Under the pieces are notes generated by a model. The model did no database searches and was not told the DNA's origin. It was given only the letters and a program-made list of their open reading frames with translations. Below, piece by piece: positions 53,772-62,295 of a stretch of DNA of 64,000 bases (the stretch's first letter is position 1; the number at the start of each line of letters is the position of its first letter). Source of the DNA: WHSW01 sp033856255 (GTDB taxonomy: Bacteria; Actinomycetota; Thermoleophilia; Solirubrobacterales; 70-9); contig JAWVFH010000044.1 in assembly GCA_033856255.1 (NCBI GenBank), positions 1-64,000 of the forward strand. The letters are read 5' to 3'. A program made the position numbers and the translations under genes.

Positions 53772-53777
53772 AGGGTA
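53772..53777 (-). promoter_or_regulatory. -10 box TACCCT for the glycosyltransferase
   Basis: Minus-strand TACCCT ends eight bases before the ATG at 53763, so this gene pair may have its own leaderless start in addition to read-through from upstream. Confidence 0.35.
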
Positions 53778-53796
53778 GAGCTAATCGCCGGGTGAG

Positions 53797-54294
53797 CTAG
53801 CCGCGATCGCCGAGGATCTGGTCGCGCTCGGCCAGCCGGTTGGCCCGCCGCAGCTCGGCCTGGCGCTGGCGGCGCTTCTCGTCCTCCGTCTCGGGGATCA
53901 GGCCCGGCACCGGCGCCGGGCGCCCATCGTCGTCGAGCGCGACCATGGTCACGTAGGCGGTCGAGGTGTGGCGGCGCTCCCCGCTGCGCGGGTCCTCGGC
54001 CTCGACCCTGACGCCGACCTCCATCGAGGTGCGCCAGGCGGCGTTCACGGTCGCCGCGCAGGTGAGCAGGGCGCCGACGTGGATCGGCTCGGTGAACGTC
54101 ATCCGGTCCATGCCCGCGGTGACGACGCGGCGGCCGCAGTGGCGGATCGCGGCGATCGCCGCCGCCTCGTCGACGGTCTTCATCACCATCCCGCCGTGCA
54201 CGAAGCCGGCGGCGTTCGCGTCCTGGACGCCGGCCCAGCGGATCAGCTCCGAGCGCGTCGCCGACGCCGGCCGCGGCTCGAGCTCGTCGCTCAC
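53797..54294 (-). CDS. Acyl-CoA thioesterase (hotdog, BACH/YciA-type)
   Basis: 165 aa single hotdog domain. N-terminal ELIRWAGVQDANAAGFVHGG, then MVMKTVDEAAAIAAIRHCGR with the helix that lies in the active site, and FTEPIHVGALLTCAATVNAA; STAYVTMVALDDDGRP ends the fold. A ~35-residue charged helix follows. ATG overlaps the preceding gene's stop by four bases. Confidence 0.88.
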   Translation of the reverse strand: MSDELEPRPASATRSELIRWAGVQDANAAGFVHGGMVMKTVDEAAAIAAIRHCGRRVVTAGMDRMTFTEPIHVGALLTCAATVNAAWRTSMEVGVRVEAEDPRSGERRHTSTAYVTMVALDDDGRPAPVPGLIPETEDEKRRQRQAELRRANRLAERDQILGDRG

Positions 54295-54998
54295 GGTGAG
54301 GTCGAAGTCGTGGAACTCGTCGTGGTCGTGGACGCGGTCGAGGTCGAGCCCGAGCTCGCCTCGTCGGCGGCCTGGGAGGCCGTCCTGGCAACCGCGGCCG
54401 CGGCGTCGCCGGCCGATCCGGTCGGCAGGCCGAGATAGACCAGGTGCTGTGCCTGGCAGCCCCCGATCTCGGCCGCCGTGGTCGAGAGGTCGGAGCTGTC
54501 GAGCTTCGGCCCCTCGGTGCCGTAATAGGTCAGCTGATCGTTCTCGAGCGAGGTCAGCAGGTCGATGAACTGATCGGTGCCCTTGGCGTCGCCGATCTTG
54601 CCGAGCAGGTCCGAGAGGCGCGTGACGGCGTCGTCCTCGAGCCCGTCGACGCCGTCGAAGACCCCGGTGTCGGTCGGCGTATCGGGCGGGTCCGGGGCGT
54701 CGAAGCCGAGCTGGTCGAGCGCCTGGCGCAGCGCGTTCGCGTGTGCCTGCTCCTGGTCGCGGAAGCGGGTCAGGGTCGGCTTCAGGTCTGGGCCGGCGCC
54801 CTCGATCGCCGTCGTGTAGGCGAGCACCGTCACCTGCTCGAGCCCGATCGCCTCGACCAGGAAGTCGCGCAGGTCGTCGTCGCCGCTCGCCTGTGCCGCC
54901 GCCAGCGCCGGTCGGAGGAGGCCGGAGGCGGCCAGCGCGCCGGCGGCCAGCGTCCCGCGGCGCAGCGCCTCGCGTCGGTTGTGGGCGGCGTCGGTCAT
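54291..54998 (-). CDS. Tat-exported ferritin-like domain protein
   Basis: 235 aa. N-terminus NRREALRRGTLAAGALAASG is a twin-arginine-type signal. The body is a four-helix ferritin-like bundle with metal-ligand-like Glu/His pairs (GLEQVTVLAYTTAIEG, RFRDQEQAHANALRQALDQL, and GCQAQHLVYLG). The C-terminal ~20 residues are nearly all Ser/Thr. Function unknown; stress or metal handling outside the membrane is possible. Overlaps the next gene upstream by four bases. Confidence 0.82.
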   Translation of the reverse strand: MTDAAHNRREALRRGTLAAGALAASGLLRPALAAAQASGDDDLRDFLVEAIGLEQVTVLAYTTAIEGAGPDLKPTLTRFRDQEQAHANALRQALDQLGFDAPDPPDTPTDTGVFDGVDGLEDDAVTRLSDLLGKIGDAKGTDQFIDLLTSLENDQLTYYGTEGPKLDSSDLSTTAAEIGGCQAQHLVYLGLPTGSAGDAAAAVARTASQAADEASSGSTSTASTTTTSSTTSTSP

Positions 54999-55612
54999 TG
55001 ACCGGTCGAGCTGGTGCTGGTCGTCGAGCTCGAGCTCGTGGTGGAGGTGGTCGTCGAGGACGTGTCGGGCGAGTCGGTCGACTCGTAGGGCTTCTCCGGG
55101 CCGCCGGTCACGAACGCGTTCGGGGAGGCCGGATCGCCGGCGAGCAGGTCGACGGCCGCGAGCTCGGCGGCGCAGGCGGCGAGCGAGGAGCTCGCCAGCG
55201 CCCGGCCCTCGACCGTGTCCAGCAGGCCGGCGGCCTCGCGGTGGGCCGAGATCGCCACGTTGGCCGCGTGCACGGCGCCCGCCAGGGCCTCGGGCGAGTC
55301 CGGGCCGCCGTCGGGTGCCTGGCCCGGTGGCGTCGTGTTCGTGTCGCTGCCGCGGCGGACCTGATTGGCGCGCTTGCCGGCCGCGGCGGCGAAGCGCTCC
55401 AGCGTCGCCCGCTCCTCGCCGGTGTCGAAGGAGCTCGCCGCCTGCGCGTAGGCGGTCGCGAGCGCGGCTTCGCCCTCGGCCTCGGCGTCTACGAGGTCGG
55501 ATTGCGAGGCGTCCTTGCGCGGGTCCGCCTCGGCGGCGCAGCCGGCGAGGGCGACGCCGGCGAGGCCGGAGCCGCCGAGAGCGAGAAGGCCGCGGCGCGT
55601 GACGGTGGGCAT
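54995..55612 (-). CDS. Tat-type lipoprotein with ferritin-like bundle
   Basis: 205 aa from the ATG at 55612. Signal TRRGLLALGGSGLAGVALAG followed by Cys gives a twin-arginine lipoprotein. Helical Ala/Glu-rich body (EGEAALATAYAQAASSFDTG, AVHAANVAISAHREAAGLLD, AACAAELAAVDLLAGD) resembles the ferritin-like fold of its neighbour, and the C-terminus is again a long Ser/Thr tail. TAGGGT seven bases before the ATG marks the promoter of this operon (55612 to 53797 or beyond). Confidence 0.78.
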   Translation of the reverse strand: MPTVTRRGLLALGGSGLAGVALAGCAAEADPRKDASQSDLVDAEAEGEAALATAYAQAASSFDTGEERATLERFAAAAGKRANQVRRGSDTNTTPPGQAPDGGPDSPEALAGAVHAANVAISAHREAAGLLDTVEGRALASSSLAACAAELAAVDLLAGDPASPNAFVTGGPEKPYESTDSPDTSSTTTSTTSSSSTTSTSSTGQ

Positions 55613-55619
55613 TGGCGGC

Positions 55620-55625
55620 ACCCTA
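55620..55625 (-). promoter_or_regulatory. -10 box TAGGGT for the ferritin-like operon
   Basis: Minus-strand TAGGGT ends seven bases before the ATG at 55612; it decides that start over the in-frame GTG at 55621, which lies inside the box. Confidence 0.45.
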
Positions 55626-55634
55626 CTGGGGCGG

Positions 55635-56342
55635 ATGCCGGCGCAGCGACGAAACAGCGATCCCCTGGAGCAGCTCGGCGAGCTGGTGGCGGCGTGCCGG
55701 CGCTGCCCGCGGCTGGTCGCCTGGCGCGAGGAGAGCGCCGCCGATCCGCCGCGGCGTTATCGGGGCGACGACTACTGGGCGCGTCCCGTGCCCGGCTTCG
55801 GCGACCCGGCGGCGCGGTTGGTGATCGTCGGCCTGGCCCCGGCGGCGCACGGCGCGAACCGCACCGGCAGGATGTTCACCGGCGACCGCTCGGGCGAGTG
55901 GCTGTACGGCGCCCTGCACCGGGCTGGGTACGCGAACCAGCCCAGCTTCGAGCACCGCGACGACGGCCTGCGGCTCGACGACGCCTGGGTGACGGCGGTG
56001 GTGCGCTGCGCGCCGCCCGCCAACCGGCCGACGCCGGGCGAGCGCGACGAGTGCCTGCCGTGGCTGGAGGAGGAGTTGGCCCTGCTCGAGCGGGCGCGGG
56101 TGCTGCTGGCGCTGGGCGCGTTCGCCTGGGACGGGGCGCTGCGCGCGGCACGGGCGCTCGGTCACCCGGCTCCGCGCCCGAAGCCGCGCTTCGGCCACGG
56201 CGCCGAGGCGGCGGTCGGCCCCTACAAGCTGCTGGGCTCCTACCACCCGTCGCAGCAGAACACGTTCACCGGCAAGCTCACCCGCGAGATGCTCGACGGG
56301 GTCTTCACCCGGGCTCGCACGCTGACCGGCGAGAGCCGTTGA
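55635..56342 (+). CDS. Uracil-DNA glycosylase family 5 (UDGb)
   Basis: 235 aa. Family-5 motifs are clear: GLAPAAHGANRTGRMFTGD (motif 1 region, near residue 65, where family 5 lacks the usual catalytic Asp/Asn) and GSYHPSQQNTFTGKLT (motif 2, near 206). Cys ligands for a [4Fe-4S] cluster are in AACRRCPRLVAW near 20 and VRCAPPANRPTPGERDECLP. Removes uracil and deaminated bases from DNA; this type is common in thermophiles and Actinobacteria. ATG at 55635. Confidence 0.92.
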   Translation: MPAQRRNSDPLEQLGELVAACRRCPRLVAWREESAADPPRRYRGDDYWARPVPGFGDPAARLVIVGLAPAAHGANRTGRMFTGDRSGEWLYGALHRAGYANQPSFEHRDDGLRLDDAWVTAVVRCAPPANRPTPGERDECLPWLEEELALLERARVLLALGAFAWDGALRAARALGHPAPRPKPRFGHGAEAAVGPYKLLGSYHPSQQNTFTGKLTREMLDGVFTRARTLTGESR

Positions 56343-56348
56343 CGGCGC

Positions 56349-56354
56349 CATACT
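56349..56354 (+). promoter_or_regulatory. -10 box CATACT for pgsA
   Basis: CATACT ends ten bases before the ATG at 56365, in the 22-base gap after the glycosylase gene. Same hexamer as at 28263. Confidence 0.4.
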
Positions 56355-56364
56355 GAGCGAGCCG

Positions 56365-56922
56365 ATGTTCCCCGTGAACGTCCCCAACGTGCTCACGGTT
56401 CTGCGGATCCTCGCGGTCCCCGTGCTGGTCGTGGCGCTGCTCGACGAGACCCCGGACGGCGACGTGATCGCGGCGATCGTCTTCGCGCTCGCGGCGCTCA
56501 CCGACGGGCTCGACGGCTACATCGCCCGCCGCCGCCAGCAGGTGACCACGTTCGGCAAGCTGATGGACCCGCTGGCCGACAAGCTGCTGGTGATCGCGGC
56601 GCTGATCTCGCTCGTCTCGCTCGACCGGCTCGACGCCTGGATCGCGATGGTGATCATCGCCCGCGAGCTCGCCGTCACCGGACTGCGCAGCGTCGCCGCC
56701 GAGCGCGGCGTGGTGATCGCGGCGAGCTGGATGGGGAAGCTGAAGACGGCGGTGCAGATCGCCGCGATCATGTGCCTGATCGCCTTCGACCCGGCGCCGA
56801 CCTGGGTCAACGTGCTGCTCTACGTCGCCGTCGCGATCACCGTGATCTCAGGCGCCGACTACTTCTTCGGCCTGCGCAAGCGGATGGAGGAGCACCAGGC
56901 GGTGCAGGCGGAGCGGGCCTAG
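56365..56922 (+). CDS. pgsA: CDP-diacylglycerol-glycerol-3-phosphate 3-phosphatidyltransferase
   Basis: Makes phosphatidylglycerophosphate, 185 aa, multi-pass membrane enzyme. CDP-alcohol phosphotransferase motif with all acidic residues: DGLDGYIARRRQQ then FGKLMDPLADK (residues ~48-75). Four to five hydrophobic helices. The assignment to PgsA rather than another CDP-alcohol enzyme rests on length and NVPNVLTVLRILAVPVLV at the N-terminus. Confidence 0.88.
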   Translation: MFPVNVPNVLTVLRILAVPVLVVALLDETPDGDVIAAIVFALAALTDGLDGYIARRRQQVTTFGKLMDPLADKLLVIAALISLVSLDRLDAWIAMVIIARELAVTGLRSVAAERGVVIAASWMGKLKTAVQIAAIMCLIAFDPAPTWVNVLLYVAVAITVISGADYFFGLRKRMEEHQAVQAERA

Positions 56923-56925
56923 ACG

Positions 56926-57960
56926 CTAGGAGGCAGACGGAGCTTCGAGCCACTCGCGCGTGGTCAGGTGGTGGCGCGAGTGCTCGCCCGTCTCCAGCTC
57001 GGCGAGGATCTCGGCCAGCTCGCCGGAGCGCTCGGCGACGACCGAGTGGCGATGGATCGTCTCCAGGTTCTCCTGGCGGGCGAGGACGAAGCCGCCGTCT
57101 CCGAGGTCGGGATAGGCCTCGGCGACGCGGCGGATCATCTCGCGGACGACGTCCTCGACGAAGCGCGGGTTGCGGTGCGCCTTCTCGACCACCGCGGCCT
57201 CGTCGGAGCGCTTCATCAGCTCGTAGATCTCCGAGCTCATCGAGGACTCGACGATGTGCAGCAGATCCCGGGCGTCGATCGCCCTCTCGACCCCCTCGGG
57301 GCGGCCGATGTGCAGCTGGCCGATGCCGCGCTGGTTGTGGGTGGCGACGGGAACGGACTGAAAGATGCGCTCGATCTCGTCCTCGCCGAAGCCGTCGGCG
57401 ACGAGGAGCTCGCGGGCGTTGGCGGCGAGCAGCCCCTGGGCGCAGGGGCAGGCGGTCATCCCCTGGGCCTCCACGCCGGTCAGGGTGCGGGTGCCGCGCT
57501 CGGAGGCGACCGCGGTCCCGAACAGGGTGTAGATCTCCTGCGTGTCGAGCCCGGAGGCGGGGGTGGGGACGGTCTCCGGATAGCGGGCGGCGATCCGGAC
57601 CTCGGCCCGCAGGCCCTGCTGGCGCTCGCGGATGCGCTCGGCGATGTGGCCTGCGAGACCCTCGGCCCGCAGCGACTCGGAGAGCACGACCTCGTCGATC
57701 GCCTCGTTGACGACCTCCTCGAAGCGCGACATGTGGACGCCGGCCTGCTGGGGGTTGAGGTCGACGAAGCACTCGAGCTCGGCGAAGTAGTAGTCGCCGG
57801 CGCGGCGGTCGCCGTTGCCGGCGACGGCCTCGCCGTCGCCGCTGCAGACGCGGATCACCTTCTCGACCCCGGTCACGCCGACCCTGGTCAGGCTGACCTC
57901 GGTTGCGGGCCGGCCGGCCTGGACATCGGGCGTGGTTACCGTGGAAATAGGCACTGACAT
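56926..57960 (-). CDS. GTP cyclohydrolase, MptA/FolE2 family (closest in motifs to MptA)
   Basis: 344 aa, COG1469-type. Converts GTP to a dihydroneopterin (cyclic) phosphate for folate or pterin synthesis. GMTACPCAQGLLAANARE carries the metal-site Cys in the archaeal MptA form (bacterial FolE2 has PCPCSK), and ATHNQRGIGQLHIG near residue 205 the partner His; GVHMSRFEEVVNEAIDEV is also present. Typical FolE2 is ~250-300 aa. TAATCT (57968-57973) lies seven bases before the ATG. Confidence 0.85.
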   Translation of the reverse strand: MSVPISTVTTPDVQAGRPATEVSLTRVGVTGVEKVIRVCSGDGEAVAGNGDRRAGDYYFAELECFVDLNPQQAGVHMSRFEEVVNEAIDEVVLSESLRAEGLAGHIAERIRERQQGLRAEVRIAARYPETVPTPASGLDTQEIYTLFGTAVASERGTRTLTGVEAQGMTACPCAQGLLAANARELLVADGFGEDEIERIFQSVPVATHNQRGIGQLHIGRPEGVERAIDARDLLHIVESSMSSEIYELMKRSDEAAVVEKAHRNPRFVEDVVREMIRRVAEAYPDLGDGGFVLARQENLETIHRHSVVAERSGELAEILAELETGEHSRHHLTTREWLEAPSAS

Positions 57961-57967
57961 TCAGTAG

Positions 57968-57973
57968 AGATTA
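57968..57973 (-). promoter_or_regulatory. -10 box TAATCT for the GTP cyclohydrolase
   Basis: Minus-strand TAATCT ends seven bases before the ATG at 57960, leaving no leader. It lies 27 bases from the rpoD -10 on the other strand. Confidence 0.45.
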
Positions 57974-57999
57974 CGGACTGGCCCTCCAAACCCGAGGCG

Positions 58000-58005
58000 T
58001 ATACT
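58000..58005 (+). promoter_or_regulatory. rpoD: -10 box TATACT of the rpoD promoter
   Basis: Near-consensus -10 46 bases before the GTG at 58052. No good -35 at the proper distance (GACTGG at 57976 is the best). Unlike most first genes here, rpoD has a true leader with ribosome binding sites. Confidence 0.6.
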
Positions 58006-58021
58006 CCCGCCCGCCCGAATC

Positions 58022-58049
58022 AGGAGAGGACGGGCAGGAGAGGACGGGC
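58022..58049 (+). repeat. Perfect tandem 14-base duplication carrying the ribosome binding site
   Basis: AGGAGAGGACGGGC occurs twice head to tail (58022-58035 and 58036-58049). Each copy has a Shine-Dalgarno AGGAGAGG; the second is about 8 bases before the GTG of rpoD, the first 22 bases before it. Confidence 0.85.
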
Positions 58050-58051
58050 AA

Positions 58052-59221
<1,170 letters not shown>

Positions 59222-60856
59222 CTACTCGCAGAACGGACGGGAGCTGGGGGCGTCGCGGCCCGCGACCCCGGCGCAGTCCTGCATCACGTGAAGCCGGGCG
59301 GCGAGCTCGGCCTGCGCGTCGGGCGCCGGCTCGACCGCGGGGTCGACGGCGCGGTTGTGAAGCTCGTAGGGGTCGCGCTTGAGGTCGTAGAGCTCGTACT
59401 CGGGCCGGTCGCATACGCCCGTCTCGGGGTTGACGCGGTTGAGCTCGACGTAGGCGTAGCGCTTGGTGCGCACGGCGTCGTAGAAGTTGTTCAGGCCGCG
59501 CTCGGCCGGGAGCTGGCCGCAGGTGCGGTTGGCGCCAAGCTGGTAGAGCAGCGTGCGGCCGTGCGACCAGTCGGGGTGCTTGCCGCTCAGCAGCGGCAGC
59601 AGCGAGCGGCCGTCGAGGGTGCGGCAGTCGCCGGCGGCGGTGCACGGGCGGGCGCGTGCGAGGTCGAGGATCGTCGCCGTGAGGTCGAGGTTGTTGACCG
59701 GCACGGTGACCTCGGGCGGAGGGCCCTGGCGCTGTGCCCTCGGCCCCAGCAGGTCGGGCGGCATGCGCACGATCAGCGGCACGCGCAGTGCCTCCTCGTA
59801 GGGGAAGACCTTGTTCAGATAGATGCGGTGCTCGCCGAAGAAGTAGCCGTTGTCGGAGGTGAAGATGAGGACGGTGTCGTCGAGGTCGCCCTGGCGGGAG
59901 AGCTGGTGGACGAGCTCGGCGACGCCGCGGTCGACGGTGCTCAGGGTTGCCATCGCGCAGCGCAGTCCGAGCTTCAGGTTGTGGCGGCGGGTGTGGCCGA
60001 GGTGCGGGCGGCTGGCGACCCAGTCGGGCTTGTCGCCGATGTGCTGCTCGTCGAAGGAGGGCGGCTTCGGCAGGGGGGCGTTCTTGAACGGGGCGTAGGC
60101 GGCGTCGTCCTCGGGCACCGGCAGCCCTCCCTGGCCGCAGGGCCCGGGCGCGGTGGCGTTGCTCGCGTGGGGGGCGAGGTGGGCGACCATGAGGAAGAAG
60201 GGGCGGGGGTCGGAGCGGGCGCCGCGGACGAAGTCGAGCGCGGCGCGGTTGATCATCTTGGTCGAGTAGCCCTGCGGGCCGGAGCCGGCGGCGACGGGGA
60301 CGCCGTCGTCGGAGAAGGTGGCGCCGGTGTAGACGGTCTGCGAGCCGACGTAGCCGAACCAGTCCTCGACGCCGGCGGGGGCGGCGTAGCCGAGCTGGGT
60401 GTCGTAGTCGGAGCCGGGCGGCGGCGGGCGGTCGTAGTTGAGCAGGAAGCGCCCGGCGTGGCCGGTGCGATAGCCGGCGGCCTGGAGCCATGAGTAGACG
60501 ATCGAGCTCTTGTCGATCAGCGACCCGTAGCCGGGCTCGTTGTCGTAGACGCCGGAGTTGTGCGGGTACTGGCCGGTGAGGAAGCCGGCCCGCGAGGGGC
60601 AGCAGAGGGGGCTGGAGACGATGGAGTTGGTGAACGTGGTTCCCTCGTCGCCGAGCGCGTTGATCGTGTGGGGCATCGTCTCCGGGGTCAGCTCGGAGAC
60701 CGTCTCGTCGTCGGTGAGCACGACGATCACGTTCGGGCGCGAGCCGGCGGCGCCGGCGGCCGGGCGGGCGGCTGGACCGGCGGCGGTCAGCGCCAGCGCG
60801 GCCAGGAGGGCGGCGGCCGCGGCGGCGAAGCAGGTGCGTCTCGGTGATCGTCGCAT
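59222..60856 (-). CDS. Secreted sulfatase
   Basis: 544 aa alkaline-phosphatase-fold hydrolase. Signal peptide MRRSPRRTCFAAAAAALLAA (to ~40), calcium ligands in RPNVIVVLTDDE, and the sulfatase signature LCCPSRAGFLTGQYPHNSG, where the first Cys of CCPSR would be converted to formylglycine. FTSDNGYFFGEHRIYLNK gives the second metal site. Substrate (sulfated sugar or other ester) unknown. I took the ATG at 60856; a GTG at 60889 is possible. A sulfatase-modifying enzyme is not in the window. Confidence 0.92.
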   Translation of the reverse strand: MRRSPRRTCFAAAAAALLAALALTAAGPAARPAAGAAGSRPNVIVVLTDDETVSELTPETMPHTINALGDEGTTFTNSIVSSPLCCPSRAGFLTGQYPHNSGVYDNEPGYGSLIDKSSIVYSWLQAAGYRTGHAGRFLLNYDRPPPPGSDYDTQLGYAAPAGVEDWFGYVGSQTVYTGATFSDDGVPVAAGSGPQGYSTKMINRAALDFVRGARSDPRPFFLMVAHLAPHASNATAPGPCGQGGLPVPEDDAAYAPFKNAPLPKPPSFDEQHIGDKPDWVASRPHLGHTRRHNLKLGLRCAMATLSTVDRGVAELVHQLSRQGDLDDTVLIFTSDNGYFFGEHRIYLNKVFPYEEALRVPLIVRMPPDLLGPRAQRQGPPPEVTVPVNNLDLTATILDLARARPCTAAGDCRTLDGRSLLPLLSGKHPDWSHGRTLLYQLGANRTCGQLPAERGLNNFYDAVRTKRYAYVELNRVNPETGVCDRPEYELYDLKRDPYELHNRAVDPAVEPAPDAQAELAARLHVMQDCAGVAGRDAPSSRPFCE

Positions 60857-60990
60857 CGGGGTCGAGCCGCCCCCGGACGGCGAGCTCACAGTAGATCAGC
60901 ACGCAGACGGGGGCGGAGTTTCGGCGCCCGCGTGGCGGGCAGAGGGAGGGGACCGCCCTGAGGGCGGCTCAATGCGACGAAAGGAACGAG

Positions 60991-61167
60991 ATGCCTGAGA
61001 ACTGGGATGACGCCAAGGGCAAGGTCAAGGAGGCCGCCGGCGACCTGACGGACGACAAGAGCCTCGAGAACGAGGGCAAGGTCGACCAGGCGACGGGCAC
61101 GGTCAAGGACAAGGTCGGCGACGCGGCGGACAAGGTCAAGGACGTCGTCAACCCCGACGACGACTGA
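60991..61167 (+). CDS. CsbD-like small stress protein
   Basis: 58 aa, starting MPENWDDAKGKVKEAAGDLT and continuing with two more Lys/Asp/Ala repeats (GKVDQATGTVKDKVGDAADK). The repeated hydrophilic helical pattern is that of the CsbD family, which is general-stress-induced in other bacteria; the biochemical role is unknown. AAGGA six bases before the ATG supports the start. A hairpin CCGCCC-tga-GGGCGG at 60953-60967 precedes it. Confidence 0.88.
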   Translation: MPENWDDAKGKVKEAAGDLTDDKSLENEGKVDQATGTVKDKVGDAADKVKDVVNPDDD

Positions 61168-61169
61168 GC

Positions 61170-61460
61170 TCAGTCCTCGCGCGCGTACGGATTGAAGTTC
61201 GGGTCGGCCTCGGCGAGCGCGGCGGCGTCGCCTGACTCCGCCGCCGCCCGCCGAGCCGACAGCGGGCCGATCCGGCCCGACGAGAACAGTCCGGCGATCA
61301 CGCAGTCGACGATCCCGAGCGCGACCGCGAAGAAGAGCACCGGGGTGATCACGAACCCGAGCGCGATCCCGGCGACCACGGTGATCGCGCCGGAGAGATA
61401 GAGGGCGCTGACCAGCCTGCGGGCGCTGTCCTGCTGGGCCGGCGTCGGTTCCTCGGGCAT
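61170..61460 (-). CDS. Small two-helix membrane protein
   Basis: 96 aa with two hydrophobic segments (about residues 16-36 and 40-62), hydrophilic ends, and a C-terminus DPNFNPYARED. Its stop is two bases from the convergent CsbD-like gene. Family not recognised. Confidence 0.65.
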   Translation of the reverse strand: MPEEPTPAQQDSARRLVSALYLSGAITVVAGIALGFVITPVLFFAVALGIVDCVIAGLFSSGRIGPLSARRAAAESGDAAALAEADPNFNPYARED

Positions 61461-61469
61461 CGCCGCAGC

Positions 61470-61625
61470 CTAGCCCGGCGGCGCCTCGATCCGCTCGAGG
61501 ATCACCCGGCCCGGCCCGTCGGCGGTGAGCTCGAGGCGGTCGCCTACAGCAAAACCGGCGGCACCAAACGGGACCGTCGGGATCGTGATCTGATGGCCGC
61601 TCGAAATGCGCGTGCGGCTGAACTT
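61470..61625 (-). other. AbrB/MazE/SpoVT-like DNA-binding segment downstream of tRNA-Tyr
   Basis: In the same frame as the endonuclease, about 50 residues read FSRTRISSGHQITIPTVPFG then GDRLELTADGPGRVILERIE, matching the swapped-hairpin AbrB pattern (..GQ-ITIP..GDRLEL..G.VIL). No ATG, GTG or TTG start lies in this frame between the tRNA and the domain; an ATT at 61607-61605 or read-through would be needed. It could also be a decayed or displaced C-terminal piece. Confidence 0.5.
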
Positions 61626-62231
61626 CGGAGGGCGACGTCCCCCGGGCTCGCAAGGACCTGGGGCAGGTGATGGGGGAGGTGGGATTCGAACCCACTCAGG
61701 CATGGCCACCAGGTTTACAGCCTGGCCCGGCTCTCCAGCTCCGGCGCTCCCCCCGCCATCAGGTTCGATGATTCTAGAGTCGTCGCCGGGGTCACCGTAG
61801 ACAAGAGGGAGGATCGTGCTGGCCGGTTCCACCTCGTAACCGTTGTACTTCGGACCACCGAGTCGAAGCCCATGTGTGGCCTCGACGGCAGCGGCAGGAA
61901 TGCACCAACGCCGACCATCGCCGACCAGAATGAAAAGCGCGTCGACCTTGTCGGCATCGAACCACTTGGTAGTCCCCGTCCAGCTCTGATTACCGCCGTT
62001 CGTGCGGATCGCGACGGACCAACGCTGGTCACCGCCCAGGGTCGGTTCGCGGCGTGTGGAGGTCTTGACCTGCACACGGAGCAGCCGTCCGCCGAGCTCG
62101 GCGATCAGGTCGTAGTCGGGGCTGTGACCCACCGGGAGTGAAACCGTCGCTCCGAGCCGCGCCAGCCACTCGATCGCAGAGGCTTCGCCGAGATCGCCCT
62201 GCTGCCGCCGGTTGATCAGCCGCTCTCGCAT
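61470..62231 (-). CDS. PD-(D/E)XK endonuclease (group I intron-associated type); frame continues through tRNA-Tyr
   Basis: 253 codons. Residues 1-~145 are a nuclease domain: GDLGEASAIEWLARLGATVS, active-site PDYDLIAELGGRLLRVQVKT (PD...QxK), GGNQSWTGTTKWFDADKVDA and VGDGRRWCIPAAAVE. Relatives are found with mobile introns and near tRNAs. Residues ~160-187 are simply the translation of the tRNA-Tyr gene, and ~208-250 look AbrB-like. TATGTT (62238-62243) is six bases before the ATG. The real protein may end before, or be processed at, the tRNA. Confidence 0.65.
   Translation of the reverse strand: MRERLINRRQQGDLGEASAIEWLARLGATVSLPVGHSPDYDLIAELGGRLLRVQVKTSTRREPTLGGDQRWSVAIRTNGGNQSWTGTTKWFDADKVDALFILVGDGRRWCIPAAAVEATHGLRLGGPKYNGYEVEPASTILPLVYGDPGDDSRIIEPDGGGSAGAGEPGQAVNLVAMPEWVRIPPPPSPAPGPCEPGGRRPPKFSRTRISSGHQITIPTVPFGAAGFAVGDRLELTADGPGRVILERIEAPPG
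61671..61753 (-). tRNA. tRNA-Tyr (anticodon GTA)
   Basis: 83 nt, long variable arm. Acceptor GGGGGAG/CTCCCCC, D-stem CCGG/CCGG with GG in the loop, anticodon stem CCAGG/CCTGG around CTGTAAA, variable stem GGC-cat-GCC, T-arm GTGGG/CCCAC with TTCGAAT, discriminator A, no encoded CCA. Position 8 reads C instead of the near-universal T. The gene lies inside an open reading frame on the same strand. Confidence 0.93.
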
Positions 62232-62237
62232 CGGGCA

Positions 62238-62243
62238 AACATA
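62238..62243 (-). promoter_or_regulatory. -10 box TATGTT for the endonuclease gene
   Basis: Minus-strand TATGTT ends six bases before the ATG at 62231. If used, endonuclease mRNA and tRNA-Tyr would be on one transcript. Confidence 0.4.
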
Positions 62244-62295
62244 CGTTCGCTACACGCACGCGTGGCGCGATCAACGTGCCGAAGCTGTGTCGTAG

